Assembly (NCBI RefSeq): GCF_001580545.1
Contig: NZ_LRBG01000037.1
Span: 496,001-560,000 of the forward strand
From: Paraburkholderia monticola
GTDB taxonomy: Bacteria; Pseudomonadota; Gammaproteobacteria; Burkholderiales; Burkholderiaceae
DNA length: 64,000 nucleotides
Direction of reading: 5' to 3'
Shown here: piece after piece, positions 44,987 through 54,316 of the stretch
Position numbering within the stretch: position 1 is the first letter of the stretch
Layout: each line of letters begins with the position of its first letter
Translations under genes and position numbers: made by a program
The notes under the pieces: generated by a model
Database searches by the model: none
The model's input: the letters and a program-made list of their open reading frames with translations, nothing else
Told to the model about the DNA's origin: nothing

Positions 44987-45763
44987 ATGTCAACCGAGAT
45001 CGTCCGACGTGAAACGCACGGCAAGGTAGCACTGCTTCGTCTTGCGTTGGAAAACAAACTGAATCCGCTAACCGACGAGTTGATCGATGCACTGGTCGCA
45101 GCGCTACAACACGTCGAATCCGAACCGGATGTGCACGCCACGGTGCTGACCGGATCGGAAAAGGCCTTTGCCGCGGGCGCGGATATCGTCGCGATGTCGA
45201 AGCTCGACTATCAGACGGCGTTCTGTGAGGAGTACATCGGCCGCGGTTGGGATCGCATCCGCGGCCTGCGTAAGCCGATCATTGCCGCCGTGGGTGGATA
45301 TGCATTGGGAGGAGGGTGCGAACTCGCCATGATGTGCGACATCGTGATCGCGGCAAGCGACGCAGTATTCGGGCAACCCGAGGTCAAGCTGGGCATCGTG
45401 CCTGGTGCTGGCGGCACTCAACGCTTGCCGCGAGCGGCGGGGAAATCCACGGCAATGCTCGCATGCCTCACTGGCGAGTCGATGTCTGCGCAGGAGGCAC
45501 TGCTGTGCGGGTTGGTCTCGAAAGTTGTACCCAGGGACGGGTTGATAGATGAGGCCATGCGAATAGGCGAGCAGGTTGCGCGGCATTCGTTGCCAGTACT
45601 GCTTGCGATAAAGGAATCGGTTAATCGGTCATTCGAGTCGTCGTTATCCGAAGGGTTGCTGTTCGAGCGGCGGCTCTTTCATGCTGGATTTTCACTTGTT
45701 GACCAGAAGGAAGGGATGGCGGCTTTCCTCGAGCGCCGCTGTCCCGACTTCGTGAACCGATAG
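44987..45763 (+). CDS. Enoyl-CoA hydratase (crotonase family), complete catalytic residues
   Basis: A 258-residue crotonase. The oxyanion-hole segment FAAGADIVAM is at 61-70, and both catalytic glutamates are present: E112 in GGGCELAMMCD and E132 in GQPEVKLGIVPGAGGTQR. It should hydrate a 2-enoyl-CoA. AAGGAG precedes the ATG, and the gene is 11 bp after the CoA transferase, so they are co-transcribed. Confidence 0.9.
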   Translation: MSTEIVRRETHGKVALLRLALENKLNPLTDELIDALVAALQHVESEPDVHATVLTGSEKAFAAGADIVAMSKLDYQTAFCEEYIGRGWDRIRGLRKPIIAAVGGYALGGGCELAMMCDIVIAASDAVFGQPEVKLGIVPGAGGTQRLPRAAGKSTAMLACLTGESMSAQEALLCGLVSKVVPRDGLIDEAMRIGEQVARHSLPVLLAIKESVNRSFESSLSEGLLFERRLFHAGFSLVDQKEGMAAFLERRCPDFVNR

Positions 45764-45801
45764 TTGTCGAAGTTCTCGTTTTTATTATCCAGAGGTCAAT
45801 C

Positions 45802-46617
45802 GTGTCATTGCAGCAATCAGAAACGGAGTTGGTCACGAGGTCGGTCGAATCGGGTGTGCTGATTCTCAGCATGAATAGCGCTGCGAACGGAAATGCGCTA
45901 ACGGTGGCCATGACGGAAGCCTTATCGGACGCACTCGAGTCAGCGAATTTCAACGACGACGTAAATTGCCTTCTGTTGCGGTCTTCTTCGAAACATTTCT
46001 GCACCGGCGGTCATGTCAAGGACATGCAAAGCGGCAAGGATCTGATGGACGGAAGTGTAGAAGACGTGCGCGAGCGCTTGCAAAAAAGCCTGCATCGGAT
46101 TACGCGGGCCATGAGCAACCTTGAGGTTCCGTCGATCTGCGCTGTGAATGGTGCAGCAGTGGGAGCAGGTTGCGACCTTGCCCTGATGTGCGATATCCGC
46201 CTGGCAGGTGAAAGTGCGCAATTTGCGGAAAGCTTCCTGCGGCTCGGACTGGTATCGGGAATAGGTGGCGCATGGTTTCTGTCACGTATCGTAGGCCCTG
46301 CCAAGGCCCTCGAGATGACGCTCACCAGCGAGTTTCTCGACGCCGCAGCGGCAGAACGCTTCGGCATCGTAGCAAAGGTCTTCGCAGATGACCAACTGGA
46401 TGGCGAAGCACTCGCGCTTGCGCGACGCCTTGCGACCAATCCGCCACGAGCCATGCGAATGGCAAAAAAACTCGTACGCGAGTCCGCGAGGGGCTCGCTG
46501 CCAGCGGCACTCGAGATAGCGGCCAGCATGCAGGCGATCCTGCTGTGTGGCGACGAGCATAAGCGCGCTGTTTCCAGCTTTCTGGAGCGGCAGGCTCAAA
46601 AGAAGAGCCGGATGTAA
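45802..46617 (+). CDS. Crotonase-family protein lacking the usual catalytic glutamates
   Basis: A 271-residue crotonase-fold protein: HFCTGGHVKDM (oxyanion segment), GAGCDLALMCDIRLAG and FAESFLRLGLVSGIGGAWFL. The first catalytic Glu is replaced by D125 and the second by F145, so it is probably not a standard hydratase. Isomerase, hydrolase or other crotonase chemistry is possible. The start is GTG 45802 behind AGAGG. It follows the first crotonase in the same operon. Confidence 0.85.
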   Translation: MSLQQSETELVTRSVESGVLILSMNSAANGNALTVAMTEALSDALESANFNDDVNCLLLRSSSKHFCTGGHVKDMQSGKDLMDGSVEDVRERLQKSLHRITRAMSNLEVPSICAVNGAAVGAGCDLALMCDIRLAGESAQFAESFLRLGLVSGIGGAWFLSRIVGPAKALEMTLTSEFLDAAAAERFGIVAKVFADDQLDGEALALARRLATNPPRAMRMAKKLVRESARGSLPAALEIAASMQAILLCGDEHKRAVSSFLERQAQKKSRM

Positions 46618-46681
46618 TCGGTAGCACCGGCGCGATGGTGAAACCGCGCGTCGCTGTTCCATACACATAGAGGAGACTGAC

Positions 46682-48052
46682 ATGTCGAACGGGACGCGTG
46701 CTCATGATCATCAGCCAGGGATGGTGCGGATCATCGCAACTTCGAGCCTCGGAACGATGCTTGAGTACTACGATTTTTTTGTCTACGTCGCGTTGACCGC
46801 GACGCTGACGCATCTGTTTCTTCCCGACACGGACAAGATCGTGGCTACTTTTGCGGGCGTTGCGACTTTCGGCATAGCCTACGTCGCGCGCCCGTTAGGC
46901 ACGATCATCTTCAATCCGATGTCGGATCGGATCGGTCGCAAGAGGACGTTCGTCATTACACTGGCATTGATGGGCATTGCCACTGTGGGTATCGGATGTC
47001 TGCCAACCCATGCGGTAGCGGGTGTAGCGGCGCCTGTCGCTCTGATCACGCTGCGAATCATTCAGGGTGTCGCACTGGGTGGCGAGTACGGGTCGGCGGT
47101 CGTATACGTCATGGAGCACGCGCCGGAAGGCCGGAAAGGCATGTCGACGAGTGTACTGCAGGGAACCGCGAGCATAGGTCTGCTGCTTGCGCTTGCCATT
47201 GTCTCCATTCTGAAAGTGTCTCTCGTTCCATCCAGCTTCGAGGCGTGGGGATGGCGCGTGCCGTTCGTCATTTCCGCTCCTATCGTTGCAGTGGCGACAT
47301 GGATCCGGCTCGGCATGACTGAGACACCCATCTTTTCGCAGATGAAAGCGGCGGGGCGTCTGTCAAAAAATCCGCTGCAGGATACGCTGTCGAGCAAATC
47401 GTCGTGGAAGATGATTCTGGTCGCCATGTTCGGGGCACAAGGGGGCACCTCTGTGTCGTTATATACGTCGATCGTGTACATGCTGTATTTTCTCCAGAAC
47501 GTGCTCAAGGTCGACCCGACAACGGCCAATCTTTGTCTGGGTGCGGCCATATTGATCGCTGCTCCGTTCTATCCGGCGTTCGGGAAACTTTCGGATGCGA
47601 TCGGGCGCGCCCGTGTGATGCTGATCGGCATCTTGCTATGGATCGTTGCCGTATATCCGGCCTTTGCGGGCATCAAGGCAAGTGCATCGTCGGCGCAATG
47701 GGTGCAGGTTTCTCTATTGATTGCGGTGTTGGCGATCCTGACCGCGATGATCATGGCACCCCTGCCTGCGTTCATCGCCGAATGCTTTCCCCCGCAAAGC
47801 CGCACCACGGGATTCGGACTGGCCCAGCAACTGGGTAATGTCCTATTCGGAGGATTTCTGCCGCTAATCAGTTTGACGCTCGTGGATTGGACCGGTAACC
47901 CGCTTGCAGGTGTCGGCTATTCGATTGCGTCGCTGCTTCCTTGTCTCGCGGTAACCTGGGTCTGGGGGCTGAAGCAGGACGCCCGTGTCAGACGCCTTGA
48001 GCGCCATGCAGGGCAACCTGCTTCCGGAACCGAGCGATTGCCGGCCCGCTGA
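46682..48052 (+). CDS. MFS transporter, metabolite:H+ symporter (MHS) family
   Basis: A 456-residue permease with the MHS marks SLGTMLEYYDFFVYVALTAT at 22-41, FNPMSDRIGRKRTFV and RIIQGVALGGEYGSAVVYVM. Relatives carry citrate, alpha-ketoglutarate, proline/betaine or shikimate. GAGGAG precedes the ATG. It follows the crotonases by 64 bp and probably imports the acid that the CoA transferase activates. Confidence 0.89.
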   Translation: MSNGTRAHDHQPGMVRIIATSSLGTMLEYYDFFVYVALTATLTHLFLPDTDKIVATFAGVATFGIAYVARPLGTIIFNPMSDRIGRKRTFVITLALMGIATVGIGCLPTHAVAGVAAPVALITLRIIQGVALGGEYGSAVVYVMEHAPEGRKGMSTSVLQGTASIGLLLALAIVSILKVSLVPSSFEAWGWRVPFVISAPIVAVATWIRLGMTETPIFSQMKAAGRLSKNPLQDTLSSKSSWKMILVAMFGAQGGTSVSLYTSIVYMLYFLQNVLKVDPTTANLCLGAAILIAAPFYPAFGKLSDAIGRARVMLIGILLWIVAVYPAFAGIKASASSAQWVQVSLLIAVLAILTAMIMAPLPAFIAECFPPQSRTTGFGLAQQLGNVLFGGFLPLISLTLVDWTGNPLAGVGYSIASLLPCLAVTWVWGLKQDARVRRLERHAGQPASGTERLPAR

Positions 48053-48157
48053 CCGGGCGACGGCAACCGGCGCGATTCTTTCATGGATCGCACCGGTCGT
48101 CCGATTTGACTCAGCGTGGCCTATGGATCGGCAGCCCCGCCTCAGTCGGCGGGGCGC

Positions 48158-49534
48158 TCAATCTAGCCCTGCCATCAGCGTGTACTTGACCTGCACGTAT
48201 TCCTCGATGCCGTAGTAGCTGCCTTCCCGTCCATAACCCGATTGCTTCACGCCACCGAACGGGACGGACGCGGTGCCCACGGAACCGGAGTTCAGAATGA
48301 CCATTCCAGACTCGATATTTCGCGAGAGCCGGAACGCGCGGCCCAGATCGCGCGTGTAGGCGTAGGCGACAAGTCCGTATTCCGTATCGTTGGCTCGTGC
48401 GATGACCTCCATTTCGGTCTCGAAGCGGTAGACAGGAAACACCGGGCCAAAAATTTCGGTCGACTGGATTTGCATGGCGTCCGTCACCTCAGTGAGGATG
48501 GTCGGAGCATAAAAGAGGCCGCCTTTTGCATGCAAATGGCCGCCGAGTACTACGTTCGCACCATTCGCCCGGGCATCGTCGACCAGTTCCGTAACCTTGG
48601 AAACCGCCTTCGCGTTGATCAACGGACCCACGACGAAGCGCTCCTGCAGCCCCTGGTCGACGGGAATCTCTTCCACCAGTTCCTTCACGCGTTGAACGAA
48701 ACGGTCATGGATGCTGGACTGCACGTACACACGATTCGGCGAAATGCACACCTGACCCGAGTTGCGCAGTTTTGCGGCCACGAGGCCTTTGGCAGCCTGT
48801 TCGATGTCACTATCGTCGAACACGATGAACGGCGCATTGCCGCCCAACTCCATCGTCATTTTCTTGAGCGTATCCGAGCTTTGACGAGCCAGCAGCTTGC
48901 CGACCACCGTGGAGCCGGTGAACGAAATCTTCTTGATACGGGCATCGCTCGTAATGAGCTTTCCGATCAGCACCGGGTCACCCGTCACCATTTCGAATAC
49001 GCCCTCCGGAATGCCGGCGCGACGTGCGTATTCGAGAAGTTTGTAAGCGGTCAACGGAGTTTCTTCCGCCGGCTTAATGATGATCGTGCAGCCGGCGGCC
49101 AAAGCGGTAGCCACCTTCCGGGTGATCATCATGAACGGAAAGTTCCACGGCGTGATCGACGCAACGGGACCGACTGGCTCCTTGGTGACGATGACCGCAG
49201 CGCCCTGCGCGTGTGTCGGAATAGTGTCGCCGTAGACGCGCTTCGCTTCCTCTGCGTACCATTCGACGAAGCCGAGTCCGTATTCGATTTCACCAAGTGC
49301 TTCGGTAAGGCACTTGCCGTTTTCGCGGCACATCAATTCGGCAAATGCGCGCTTGTCCGCACTAACCAGGTCGAACCACTTTCGCAGAATGTCGCTGCGT
49401 TGTTTGGCAAGCAGGCGCGACCACGCAGGAAATGCGGCACAGGTACGATCGATCGCCGCGCGTACCTCGAATTCGGAATGATGCTCGACCTGTCCGACGA
49501 CACTGCCGTCTACGGGATTGGGAACGTCGATCAT
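48158..49534 (-). CDS. NAD(P)-dependent aldehyde dehydrogenase, succinate-semialdehyde type
   Basis: A 458-residue ALDH. SITPWNFPFMM is at 127-137, FTGSTVVGKLL at 205-215, the base E229 in TMELGGNAPF and the nucleophile C263 in NSGQVCISPNR. The NSGQVCISPNRVYVQ pattern matches succinate-semialdehyde/glutarate-semialdehyde dehydrogenases. It is divergent from the AraC gene at 49748. A decayed copy of its 5' part is found at 62178-62492. Confidence 0.88.
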   Translation of the reverse strand: MIDVPNPVDGSVVGQVEHHSEFEVRAAIDRTCAAFPAWSRLLAKQRSDILRKWFDLVSADKRAFAELMCRENGKCLTEALGEIEYGLGFVEWYAEEAKRVYGDTIPTHAQGAAVIVTKEPVGPVASITPWNFPFMMITRKVATALAAGCTIIIKPAEETPLTAYKLLEYARRAGIPEGVFEMVTGDPVLIGKLITSDARIKKISFTGSTVVGKLLARQSSDTLKKMTMELGGNAPFIVFDDSDIEQAAKGLVAAKLRNSGQVCISPNRVYVQSSIHDRFVQRVKELVEEIPVDQGLQERFVVGPLINAKAVSKVTELVDDARANGANVVLGGHLHAKGGLFYAPTILTEVTDAMQIQSTEIFGPVFPVYRFETEMEVIARANDTEYGLVAYAYTRDLGRAFRLSRNIESGMVILNSGSVGTASVPFGGVKQSGYGREGSYYGIEEYVQVKYTLMAGLD

Positions 49535-49626
49535 GCAGTTTTCTCCTTAGGATGATTCAGGGTTTCGCAGCGGCACACGTTGCCGCATGACGCCAGCGCA
49601 TGATCGAATCCTATGTGCGCGGGGAG

Positions 49627-49747
49627 GATCCGCGAACGTGAGATTGTCTGGATTCCTTGCCTGATCCTATGAGGCGATCGTTATGACGCATTCAATGTGG
49701 CACGCTTAACGTCATCGATAGAAATGACGCTGAACGGGTGATCTGCA
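49627..49747. promoter_or_regulatory. ALDH/AraC divergent control region
   Basis: The 55-bp block 49627-49681 and the 37-bp block 49710-49746 are almost identical to 62585-62639 (one mismatch) and 62669-62705 (none). The second block contains the inverted repeat CGTCAT/ATGACG (49710-49715 and 49724-49729). These are candidate AraC-binding and promoter elements. Confidence 0.6.
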
Positions 49748-50698
49748 ATGGAAACCGAAACGCAGGCACTGGCGCGTGTGCGCGCCGACATGGTGGGACT
49801 GCTTCTGGAACTGGCACCACTTGAGGGGTATAACCTGACGCCGATGGCCGATATCCGCTTCCTGCGCTCGAACCGGCCGCTTACACGCACGCCGGTGCTT
49901 TATGAGCCGGGTATCGTGATCGTCTGTCAGGGCAGAAAACGTGGGTACCTCGGCGGCACGGTGTACGTCTATGATGCGCAGCACTATCTGGTCGTCGCAC
50001 TGCCGTTGCCTTTTTCAATGGAGACCGATGCGACGGAGGAAGAACCATTACTCGCGATATATTTGAGGCTCGACATGAGCCTTGCCGCCGACGTTCTGAC
50101 GCAGATCGACGAGCGTGACGGTCTGGTCGCGGTCGAGCCTCGGGGCATGGCCACCACACGGCTCGATCTCGCGCTCGGCGAATCCGTGCTGCGATTCCTG
50201 CGTGCGATACGTAATCCGCTCGAGGCCGCAATACTCGGTCCGGCACTGGTTCGGGAGATTTATTTCCGCGTCTTCGTGGGCGAGCAAGGCGGCTCGATGC
50301 GCGCGGCCCTTAACCGCCATGGCAACTTCGGCCGTATTTCGAAGGCGCTCAGAAAAATTCACTTGAGATACGCGGAAGCCTTGTCGGTTGAGGATCTTGC
50401 CGCCGAGGCAAAAATGAGTGTGCCGTCCTTCCATGCGCACTTCAAGGCAACGACCAATACTTCGCCGTTGCAATACATCAAGTCGACACGGCTGCATCAG
50501 GCGCGTCTGCTGATGGCGAGGCAGGGCATGACCGCAGCCGCAGCGAGCGCGCAGGTCGGCTACGAAAGTCCTTCGCAGTTCAGCCGTGAATTCAAACGGC
50601 TATTCGGCGGTACACCGTCGGAGGAGATCGCGCGTATGCAGCGGCATTTTGCCGTGCCTGAGGCCAGTTTGTCGTCGCCGTTCGTGTCATCTCATTGA
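49748..50698 (+). CDS. AraC-family regulator (AraC N-terminal type)
   Basis: A 316-residue regulator. The N-terminal domain is of the AraC_N type (EGYNLTPMADIRFLRSNRPL, PGIVIVCQGRKRGYLGG). The C-terminus has two HTH motifs: LSVEDLAAEAKMSVPSFHAH and AAAASAQVGYESPSQFSREF with KRLFGGTPSEE. It is divergent from the aldehyde dehydrogenase and likely activates it. Two partial copies of its sequence exist in the window (41587-41691 and 62707-62920). Confidence 0.89.
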   Translation: METETQALARVRADMVGLLLELAPLEGYNLTPMADIRFLRSNRPLTRTPVLYEPGIVIVCQGRKRGYLGGTVYVYDAQHYLVVALPLPFSMETDATEEEPLLAIYLRLDMSLAADVLTQIDERDGLVAVEPRGMATTRLDLALGESVLRFLRAIRNPLEAAILGPALVREIYFRVFVGEQGGSMRAALNRHGNFGRISKALRKIHLRYAEALSVEDLAAEAKMSVPSFHAHFKATTNTSPLQYIKSTRLHQARLLMARQGMTAAAASAQVGYESPSQFSREFKRLFGGTPSEEIARMQRHFAVPEASLSSPFVSSH

Positions 50699-51376
50699 CG
50701 GCGCCAGCGAGAAACATCGGCTTGCCATTTTTTCGGCTGCTCATTTGGATATGTCCTCCAACTGCTGGGTGGCGACGTCACCTGTTCGGCAGAACCCGCC
50801 AGGACGTCAAAAATGCCCCGGAAATCCACCGCGTTAAAGTTGCCAATACAGACGGCGCACGTCCAATCGATGCGGGGGATTTTTCGAGGCATATTCAACC
50901 CGTGCGACCGCTACGCGACAGGTGTCTTCAGGCAAGATGGTGAGTTCGTTCTTGAGTTGATGAGCGTCGAGCTTTCGGTGCCGGCGTGGGTCAGCCTGGG
51001 GACGTCGCTGATATCGTCGCGTTCACGGCCTCGAACGAGACGTGCTGGATGACGGCCGATGTCGTGGACGCGACAGGCGGCGCACGGCTCTGATCCAGGG
51101 TGTCGTCCCGAGTTGAAGCGGCTTTGAGCCAGGCCGCTGGACTTGATGTTGGAGTAGGACCGTACGATTCGGCTCGGCGGTCCGACGCATGTGAGGAAGA
51201 GATGCAGAGGACTCTACTGGGAGGCGATCCGCTTTGCGGTAACGGCAGCAACCAGATTGCGACGCTCGTCAAACACCAGACACGCTACGTCATGCCGGGC
51301 AAATAGCCGGCAAGATGTCAACGCCCGCGCCGGTTCGCGCGTCGGGTTGCAACGCTTGGGAAGGGCGCGACCTTCG
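50699..51376. other. Intergenic region with an IS scrap
   Basis: Apart from the IS30-like fragment near 51200-51306 nothing recognisable lies in these 678 bases. Frames are short and broken. Confidence 0.5.
51196..51306 (+). mobile_element. IS30-family transposase remnant
   Basis: A short frame reads GDPLCGNGSNQIATLVKHQT followed by RYVMPGK and a stop. This resembles the catalytic-core start WEGDLxxGxxxxxIATLVER-TRYVML of IS30 transposases. The preceding WEA part is in another frame. No ends or downstream core are visible, so it is a broken fragment. Confidence 0.6.
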
Positions 51377-52312
51377 TTACGCAGATTGGTAACCCCTCCA
51401 TGGGTGGCTTGCAAGCAATGCCGAGCAGCGCTCCCGCAGGAAGGCATTCAACTCGGTAATCGCCGGAGTCAGTTGCGCACGGTGGGCACAAACCAGGTGT
51501 AACGGCGAAGGTTCGCAGTACTCCGGCGGAAACAACTCTACCAGTCGCCCGGCCTTCAGATCGTCGATGAGGTCCAGTCGCGACTTGTACACAAGGCCTT
51601 CCCCTGCAACTGCCCAGCGACGAACCGCATCGGCATCGTCGCTGATGCGATTACCGGTGACTGCCACGGTGCGGTCGCCGCCGGGTAGGGTAAATCGCCA
51701 GCGTTCATGTATCTGCTCGCTCCATACGAACCGAAGACAGTTGTGTCGCCGCAGGTCGTCGACTTTGGCCGGCGCACCATGCCGGTCGATGTACGACGGT
51801 GCGGCACACAATGCGCGTCGGTTGTTGTCGACCAACTTCATGCCCAGCAGAGATGAATCAGGCAGTGGTCCGTAGCGCACGGCGGCATCCAGCGGCTGGC
51901 GGACCAAGTCGGCCGCGCGGTCGCTGATTTTCAGGTGCAAGGACAGTCCGGGATGCCGGTGCTGAAATTCATCCAGCCACGGCAACAGCACGTTTCGTCC
52001 AAAGTCAGATGGAGCGGACAGTCGCAGTGGGCCCGACAGAGCACCCCTGCCATTTGCCAAGGCCTGCTCGCCTTGCTCCCGCGCGTCAACCATGACCCGC
52101 GCATGCGGCAGGTAGCGCTCCCCAGCCTCCGACAGTTGCATGCTGCGCGTGGATCGCGTGAACAGGCGGGCGTCCAGCGCCTTTTCGAGCCGCTGCACTG
52201 AAGCACTCGCATGTCCCGGCGCAATGTTCAGCTTGCGTGCCGCCTCCGAGAAGCTGCCGGAGTCCACCGTGTGCACAAAGATCTGAACGTCATCAAGCCG
52301 GATTATTTTCAT
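51377..52312 (-). CDS. LysR-family regulator
   Basis: A 311-residue LysR of the large CrgA-like group: MKIIRLDDVQIFVHTVDSGS, HTH SFSEAARKLNIAPGHASASV (about 20-39), LFTRSTRSMQLSEAGERYLP and a standard effector domain (GPLRLSAPSDFGRNVLLPWL). It is divergent from the reductase gene at 52485 with 172 bp between, and probably regulates it. The start at 52312 gives the usual N-terminal length. Confidence 0.88.
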   Translation of the reverse strand: MKIIRLDDVQIFVHTVDSGSFSEAARKLNIAPGHASASVQRLEKALDARLFTRSTRSMQLSEAGERYLPHARVMVDAREQGEQALANGRGALSGPLRLSAPSDFGRNVLLPWLDEFQHRHPGLSLHLKISDRAADLVRQPLDAAVRYGPLPDSSLLGMKLVDNNRRALCAAPSYIDRHGAPAKVDDLRRHNCLRFVWSEQIHERWRFTLPGGDRTVAVTGNRISDDADAVRRWAVAGEGLVYKSRLDLIDDLKAGRLVELFPPEYCEPSPLHLVCAHRAQLTPAITELNAFLRERCSALLASHPWRGYQSA

Positions 52313-52484
52313 TGAAATGCAGAAAGTGTTTGGGCGCGGCCGGTATTTATCCGCACATTGCCGAAAGATACCATAGGGTCCTTGCTTACCTGAAGACCGC
52401 TTATATGTCTGAGTCGATTGCCGTTTGTCGCCACCATAGTGGCCTACGTACCCATCATTCTCTGACCCCGAAGGATTTTTTGTC

Positions 52485-53498
52485 ATGAAGGCCATTGGCT
52501 TCTATCAGAACCATCCCATCAGCAACCCGCAGGCACTGCAGGACATCGAACTGCCGACGCCGGAACTGCGCGATCACGACCTGCTAGTGGAAGTCAAAGC
52601 TGTGTCGGTCAATCCGGTGGATACGAAAATCCGGCGCGGTGGAGATATTCCAGAAGGTAGTGCGCGTATCGCCGGCTGGGACGCCGCAGGAATCGTCCGC
52701 GCAACCGGTCCGTTGGCGACGCGCTTCAAGCCGGGCGACCGTGTGTGGTACGCCGGCGACATTACGCGGCCTGGCTGCAACAGCGAACTGCACGCAGTGG
52801 ACGAACGCATCGTTGGACCCATGCCGGCATCGCTGGACTTCGCGGAAGCCGCATCGTTGCCGCTGACCGCGATCACTGCCTGGGAGCTGCTGTTCGACCG
52901 TCTACGCGCTCAGGCTGCAGATCCAACCGATAACAACGTGCTGCTGGTAATAGGAGCGGCGGGCGGTGTCGGCTCCATTCTTACCCAGCTTGCGCGCGAG
53001 CTGACTGGCATGACGGTTATCGGCACGGCCTCGCGAACGGAGACCCGCGAGTGGGTGCTGGCGCATGGCGCTCATCACGTCATCGATCACCATCAGCCTT
53101 GGGCGCCCCAATTGGCCGCGCTCGACATCAAACACGTCACCCACGTTGCCGGGTTGAACGAAAGCGCCTCCTATGTGCCGCAAATCGCGGCCGTGCTGCG
53201 TCCGGAGGGCCAGTTCGCACTGATCGACGACCCGGTGGATCTGGATATCGGACCGTTCAAGGCGAAGTCCATTTCGATTCACTGGGAGCTCATGTATACC
53301 CGCGCGATCTTCACCACCAGCACGATCGCACGGCAACACGCCTTGCTGCGCCGCGTGGCGGAACTGGTCGATCGGGGCGACCTCAAGCACACGCTGACCC
53401 GACGCATTGACGACATCAACGCCGCAAGTTTGGCCCAGGCGCATGCGCTGGTCGAGGCCGGCAACATGATCGGCAAAGTCGTCGTCGCCAACCGCTGA
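52485..53498 (+). CDS. Zinc-type alcohol dehydrogenase/quinone oxidoreductase family protein (MDR)
   Basis: A 337-residue medium-chain reductase: MKAIGFYQNHPISNPQALQD at the start, VSVNPVDTKIRRGG, GWDAAGIVRATG, KPGDRVWYAGD and the NADPH motif IGAAGGVGSILTQLAREL. The catalytic zinc cysteines of true alcohol dehydrogenases are not apparent, so an NADPH:quinone or enone reductase role is likely. It is followed by the GlcG gene with a 24-bp gap, and divergent from the LysR gene. Confidence 0.88.
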   Translation: MKAIGFYQNHPISNPQALQDIELPTPELRDHDLLVEVKAVSVNPVDTKIRRGGDIPEGSARIAGWDAAGIVRATGPLATRFKPGDRVWYAGDITRPGCNSELHAVDERIVGPMPASLDFAEAASLPLTAITAWELLFDRLRAQAADPTDNNVLLVIGAAGGVGSILTQLARELTGMTVIGTASRTETREWVLAHGAHHVIDHHQPWAPQLAALDIKHVTHVAGLNESASYVPQIAAVLRPEGQFALIDDPVDLDIGPFKAKSISIHWELMYTRAIFTTSTIARQHALLRRVAELVDRGDLKHTLTRRIDDINAASLAQAHALVEAGNMIGKVVVANR

Positions 53499-53522
53499 AA
53501 CTTTCTGACAACGAGCATAAAC

Positions 53523-53948
53523 ATGACATCGCAAATCATCAGCACGACAACCATCAGCCTCGAAGCCGCGCAAGCATTGCTGGCAGAGGCGCGGCGCGCC
53601 TGCGCAGCGCGCGGATTCGCAGCGACGATCGCAATTACCGATGCAGGCGGCCACCTGCGCGCTTTCGAGCGCGCAGACACGGCTCCTTTCCTTACCGTTG
53701 GCGTCGCCATCGACAAGGCGTGGACTGCCGCCTCCTTCGGCATGGCCACGCACCAATGGAATCAGTACATGGCCGAATCCACCGTTGCCCCGCTGGCGCA
53801 TCATCCGCGTCTGACTCCGGTAGGCGGCGGCGTACCGCTCTTCCATGAAGGGCATCTGGTTGGGGGCATCGGTGTTTCTGGCGGAACATCCGTTCAAGAC
53901 CATGAGGCCGCTGAGGAGGCGCTGCGTAACGCAGGGTTTCTGCAATGA
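53523..53948 (+). CDS. GlcG/HbpS family heme-binding-like protein
   Basis: A 141-residue protein of the GlcG/HbpS family: LEAAQALLAEARRACAARGF, IAITDAGGHLRAFERADTAP and GGGVPLFHEGHLVGGIGVSG with DHEAAEEALRNAGF. No signal peptide is visible, so it is probably cytoplasmic. The family binds heme or small cofactors in known members; its role here is unknown. It is co-transcribed with the reductase. Confidence 0.88.
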   Translation: MTSQIISTTTISLEAAQALLAEARRACAARGFAATIAITDAGGHLRAFERADTAPFLTVGVAIDKAWTAASFGMATHQWNQYMAESTVAPLAHHPRLTPVGGGVPLFHEGHLVGGIGVSGGTSVQDHEAAEEALRNAGFLQ

Positions 53949-54316
53949 GCGGGGCGCTGCTCGCAGTCTCTGCGGCAGCCGCGTTCATTGGAATAGCTCC
54001 GCTTCGCGTCAGTACTCTCTCGAGTTCGTCTTGCCGGCTTCGTGATGAGCGTCAGCCAATAGCGCCACTTTTACAGGTCGCGGTGTGCTTGACGATCTTC
54101 CGATGTCGGTTTGAAAGCGGACGGTGCTATATCGCGTTTGAATGACTCACACGGGTCGATACCGTTGAAAAGTCGCTTCCTGGCTTTTGCAATCAGCTAG
54201 CGAAAAAATCGATTGTTCAGATCGACCCACAAACTTATCGCGAATGTCGGTCAACAGTAGACAGTCCCCCGAAAACTGGCGTGCTCTTCGGCAGCGACGT
54301 TAAAGGCACGTCGATC
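53949..54316. other. Intergenic region between convergent GlcG and LysR genes
   Basis: About 370 bases with no gene. No clear hairpin terminator or repeat was recognised. Confidence 0.5.
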
